Below are positions 60,888-64,000 of a stretch of 64,000 nt of DNA, piece by piece. The DNA comes from Burkholderiales bacterium. GTDB lineage: Bacteria > Pseudomonadota > Gammaproteobacteria > Burkholderiales > Usitatibacteraceae. The stretch lies in NCBI GenBank assembly GCA_025360815.1, contig JANYBL010000115.1:1-64000 (forward strand), given 5' to 3'. Made by a program: the position numbers and the translations under genes. Within the stretch, counting starts at the first letter, position 1. Each line of letters opens with the position of its first letter. The notes beneath the pieces are model-generated. The model worked only from the letters and a program-made list of their open reading frames with translations. It had not been told where the DNA came from and did no database searches.

Positions 60888-62423
60888 ATGAAAGAATGCA
60901 ATTTAAAAACAGCGGATCTTCATACTGATCGCCGAGCGTTCATGAAGGTTATGTCGATCGCGGCAGCCACGCCGATGCTGGGCGGCATTATGCAGGCGGC
61001 CAATGCGGCCGGTCCGTTCACCGATTATCGTGTGATGGTTTGCGTATTTTTGTATGGCGGTAACGATAGTCATAACCTGGTGATTCCTACTGGCGCTGAA
61101 TGGGCAGGCTATGCTTCCGCCCGCGGTAACCTAGCGATCCCGGCAGGCAACGCACTGCCGGTCAACGCGGGCATTTCGGGCCGTACATTCGGCTTACATC
61201 CGTCGATGGTCGGCTTGGCGAATATCTTCAATACGGATAAAAAAGTGGCGGTGCTGTCCAATGTTGGCGTACTGTTGCAACCCACGTCACTGGCCAGTTA
61301 TAAAGCGCGAACCAATTTGCCACCACAGCTATTTTCGCACTCTGACATGCAAAGCCATTGGCAATCGGGGCATGCTGATGCCCCTGCCTTGACCGGTTGG
61401 GGAGGGCGCTTGGCCGACATCGTGGAGGCCGCAAATGGCAACAGCCAAGTTTCAGTATCGATCAGTGTGTCGGGGCAGAATCTGCTGCAAAAAGGTGATC
61501 GCGTCGTGAGCTACACGGTGTCGGGTTGGAACAACCCGAAGAGTACGATCACCAGCCGTCTACGTTCGTACCGCGACTGGGACAGCTACTCATCCTTGCG
61601 TCCTGCTCCCCAAGCCGCTTTTGAAAATCAACTCAAGATCGCGCGAGCCAATATCTTGGAAGACCAATGGGGCGATATGGCGGTTCGCGCCCTCACTAGC
61701 GGTGAATTCGTTAACGGCGTGTTGTACAACGTCAATGCAACCGGCGATGCAGTCCGGGATTCAGCGGGCAATGTTTCCGAAAAATTCCCCATCACGCCCG
61801 CGCCGCCGGTTAGCTTTACGAGCTCATCAGGGCAAGCTCGCACGAACGACTTGGCTAAACAGTTGCGTTCAGTGGCAAATATGATTGCAGCACGCGATAG
61901 CTTGGGCGTAAAGCGGCAAGTATTTTTTGTATCGATTGGTGGCTTTGATAATCACGGCGACCAATTCAAGGACTCCAACAACGCAACCACTCCAATTTTG
62001 AGCGGCTACCATGCCGATTTATTTAAACAAGTTGACGAAGCGCTAACGTGGTTTTACAACTGGACTAAGGCCCAAAATATCGCTAACAATGTCACCACTT
62101 TTACCATGTCGGAATTTGGTCGCACGCTCACGTCAAACGGTGCCGGTAGCGACCACGGCTGGGGCGGTCATCACTTTGTGTTGGGGGGTGCGGTGAATGG
62201 CGGCACTATTTATGGCGGGGCGAATGCCGGTGAAGAGTTCCCGATTGTTGCGGTAAACACGACTACTGATGTCGGGCAGGGTAGATTGTTGCCCACGACG
62301 TCGGTTGATGAAGTCGGCGCCACATTGTCGAAATGGATGGGCGCGTCCACGAGCGAATTAACCACAATATTCCCGAATATCGGACGCTTCGCAAGGCCGG
62401 GAGGAATGTCGTTTTTAAGTTAA
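60888..62423 (+). CDS. DUF1501 family protein, Tat-like signal
   Basis: DRRAFMKVMSIAAATPMLGG; VFLYGGNDSHNLVIP; LYGGNDSHN..., FTMSEFGRTLTSNGAGSDHGWGGHHFVLGGAV. Confidence 0.92.
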   Translation: MKECNLKTADLHTDRRAFMKVMSIAAATPMLGGIMQAANAAGPFTDYRVMVCVFLYGGNDSHNLVIPTGAEWAGYASARGNLAIPAGNALPVNAGISGRTFGLHPSMVGLANIFNTDKKVAVLSNVGVLLQPTSLASYKARTNLPPQLFSHSDMQSHWQSGHADAPALTGWGGRLADIVEAANGNSQVSVSISVSGQNLLQKGDRVVSYTVSGWNNPKSTITSRLRSYRDWDSYSSLRPAPQAAFENQLKIARANILEDQWGDMAVRALTSGEFVNGVLYNVNATGDAVRDSAGNVSEKFPITPAPPVSFTSSSGQARTNDLAKQLRSVANMIAARDSLGVKRQVFFVSIGGFDNHGDQFKDSNNATTPILSGYHADLFKQVDEALTWFYNWTKAQNIANNVTTFTMSEFGRTLTSNGAGSDHGWGGHHFVLGGAVNGGTIYGGANAGEEFPIVAVNTTTDVGQGRLLPTTSVDEVGATLSKWMGASTSELTTIFPNIGRFARPGGMSFLS

Positions 62424-62471
62424 TTGAGCCTCGGCGTCTGGAATGCGTCGAATAATTTTTTGCTCCTTTAT

Positions 62472-62502
62472 AAACCGCTGGCTTTTTGCAGCGGTTTTTT
62501 AT
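62472..62502 (+). terminator. Terminator of the DUF1501 gene
   Basis: aaaccgctggctttttgcagcggttttttatt. Confidence 0.75.
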
Positions 62503-62614
62503 TTCACCATGACGTTAGCAGCGAATTTGGCTGACGTTCGCTGAGGATCGCCACAGCGAATTTCCCTAGGGAACAAGCAGGTTCACCATATGCCGGTGCT
62601 TTCCGTAACCCGCT

Positions 62615-62673
62615 CTGTTGAATTGCGCTGAAATTTGACCTACTGGGGGTCAAATCTAGGCGCAATTCAACAG
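62615..62673. repeat. Long imperfect inverted repeat
   Basis: ctgttgaattgcgc...atttgacc-N-ggtcaaat...gcgcaattcaacag. Confidence 0.8.
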
Positions 62674-62786
62674 TCTTTGCAATTGTCAGTGATCCGATTG
62701 TATTTTGGTTTATTCGGATCGTCGGCAATTTTCAAAATAACTTGTTCGATTTTTTGCGCATCGTGGCCTTCATGAAATGCGGGGGC

Positions 62787-62823
62787 AAACCAAAAGGGCG
62801 CAATGATTGCGCCCTTTTGGTTT
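62787..62823 (-). terminator. 17-bp perfect inverted repeat, likely terminator of psiF-like gene
   Basis: aaaccaaaagggcgcaa-tga-ttgcgcccttttggttt. Confidence 0.75.
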
Positions 62824-62878
62824 GATACAGATGGCAATTTAGCGTCCACGCCACTTTTACTTGCCATTTACTTGTCAT

Positions 62879-63211
62879 TTATTTGCTTAGGCATTCCTTC
62901 ATAAATGCTTTGCGATCGTCGCCTTTTTTACCGCCCGCTTTGGCGTCGGCATTACAAGACTTCATTTTTTCTTGTTGCGCTTTCTTTTTGTCGCTGACCG
63001 CAGCCTTGTCGGGGTTGCCGTCCTTTTTCAGACATTCCGACATAAAGGCTTTTCGTTCGGATTTGTCTTTGCCGGTTGTTTTGAAATCGGCGCTACAGGT
63101 TTTCATTTTGTTGTTTTGTGCGCTCTTGCCATCAGTCGCGGCATGGGCTGAAGTCGCTGCGATTGGGAGAGCAAGCAACATTACTACTAAGCATTTTTTA
63201 AAATTATTCAT
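62879..63211 (-). CDS. PsiF-repeat protein
   Basis: Signal peptide; two copies of 'K...CSADFKTTGKDKSERKAFMSECLKK' / 'K.KSCNADAKAGGKKGDDRKAFMKECLSK'. Confidence 0.9.
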   Translation of the reverse strand: MNNFKKCLVVMLLALPIAATSAHAATDGKSAQNNKMKTCSADFKTTGKDKSERKAFMSECLKKDGNPDKAAVSDKKKAQQEKMKSCNADAKAGGKKGDDRKAFMKECLSK

Positions 63212-63307
63212 TAATCATCTCCGAAAGTATTTAGTGGCACCTCAAGCGCTTAGTGCACGGTGAGGGTTTGGAAAAGTCCTGCAATGCTGAAAACGCGTAT
63301 TGTTCAT

Positions 63308-64000
63308 TTAGGTTGACCGCGCCAAGCCAATCACCTTAACCGATATGCCGTTGAGCGCAGCGTTGCCGGAGACAGCGTCAATATCCGCGGCGTCGCACAA
63401 ATCGTTGTAACTCACGCCAGCGTGTTCGTGTGCAAGTCCTAGGCGGGTGCCTGAACGGCTATGGCCGAAGCCATGTGGTAGCGAGACCACGCCCGGCATA
63501 AGGCGATCGGTTGCCTGTACGGCGATGTTGACTTCACCAATGGCTGAGGAAATTCGTACCACCTGACCATCTTGCAGTCCGCGGGCAGCAAGATCAATCG
63601 GATGCATCATGAGCTGATCACGCGGCTTGCCTTTAATGAGCCGATGTGAATTGTGCATCCAAGAATTATTGCTGCGAACATGGCGGCGGCCAATCATGGT
63701 TAGCGGGGCGCTACTTCGCAACGCTACGCCAAACTCTAGCACTGGCGCGGCGTTTCGCGGGAGTTCGCCTTCTGGTGGGGATGCACTGACTAGGTGGCGT
63801 TTCAGCCGCGCAACGTCGCTAATAATCGCGTCAGGCGCACAATTTATCTTGCCGTCGTGGGTTTCAAGCCGCATGTAAATTGATGGTTTGAGTGCGCCAA
63901 GATCAATCCCATGCTCGGCTTCTTTGAGCGCGCCAAATGAAATGCCGTGCGACGACTCGCCGGCTTTCAACATCACTTCGATCATGTTCGATGTTGACGT
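63308..64000 (-). CDS. Molybdopterin-dependent oxidoreductase, C-terminal part (truncated by window end)
   Basis: 'LTMIGRRHVRSNNSWMHNSHRLIKGKPRDQLMMHPIDLAARGLQDGQVVRISSAIGEVNIAVQATDRLMPGVVSLPHGFGH' molydopterin dinucleotide-binding domain. Confidence 0.85.
   Translation of the reverse strand, partial: TSTSNMIEVMLKAGESSHGISFGALKEAEHGIDLGALKPSIYMRLETHDGKINCAPDAIISDVARLKRHLVSASPPEGELPRNAAPVLEFGVALRSSAPLTMIGRRHVRSNNSWMHNSHRLIKGKPRDQLMMHPIDLAARGLQDGQVVRISSAIGEVNIAVQATDRLMPGVVSLPHGFGHSRSGTRLGLAHEHAGVSYNDLCDAADIDAVSGNAALNGISVKVIGLARST

Overview
The window looks like a chromosomal segment of a Gram-negative bacterium, probably betaproteobacterial (inference from gene content only). It has five blocks. 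(1) 0-15.7 kb: secreted-protein island, almost all on the minus strand: a kelch-like protein cut by the window start, a 1.1k-aa beta-helix/FG-GAP protein, a single-domain globin, and a run of about 11 orphan exported proteins, several sharing a Cys...GDG...Cys PKD-like module. One of these genes is broken by two compensating frameshifts. (2) 17-34.4 kb: TonB-dependent receptor divergent from a secreted cyanophycinase, followed by an arginine importer/regulator block in the Pseudomonas aotJQMOP-argR order and aruC-F-G-D-B (arginine succinyltransferase pathway). I read this as a cyanophycin-to-arginine catabolic locus. (3) 34.8-47.3 kb: nitrate/nitrite assimilation (nirBD, nasA-like, ybiB-like, cobA, nrtABC-like, nasT-like, cbiX-like), with two sigma54-type promoters, an NtrC-type site and a terminator-like leader hairpin. 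(4) 47.4-52.7 kb: small SANT-like protein, tdk, lexA with an SOS box almost touching the start codon, ECF-like sigma factor and Ser/Thr kinase-TPR. (5) 53-64 kb: seven-repeat RCC1/FG-GAP protein, FG-GAP/Ig/PA14/DUF1800 protein with its DUF1501 partner, PsiF-like protein and the 3' part of a molybdopterin oxidoreductase. All family calls come from reading motifs by eye; no database search was run.
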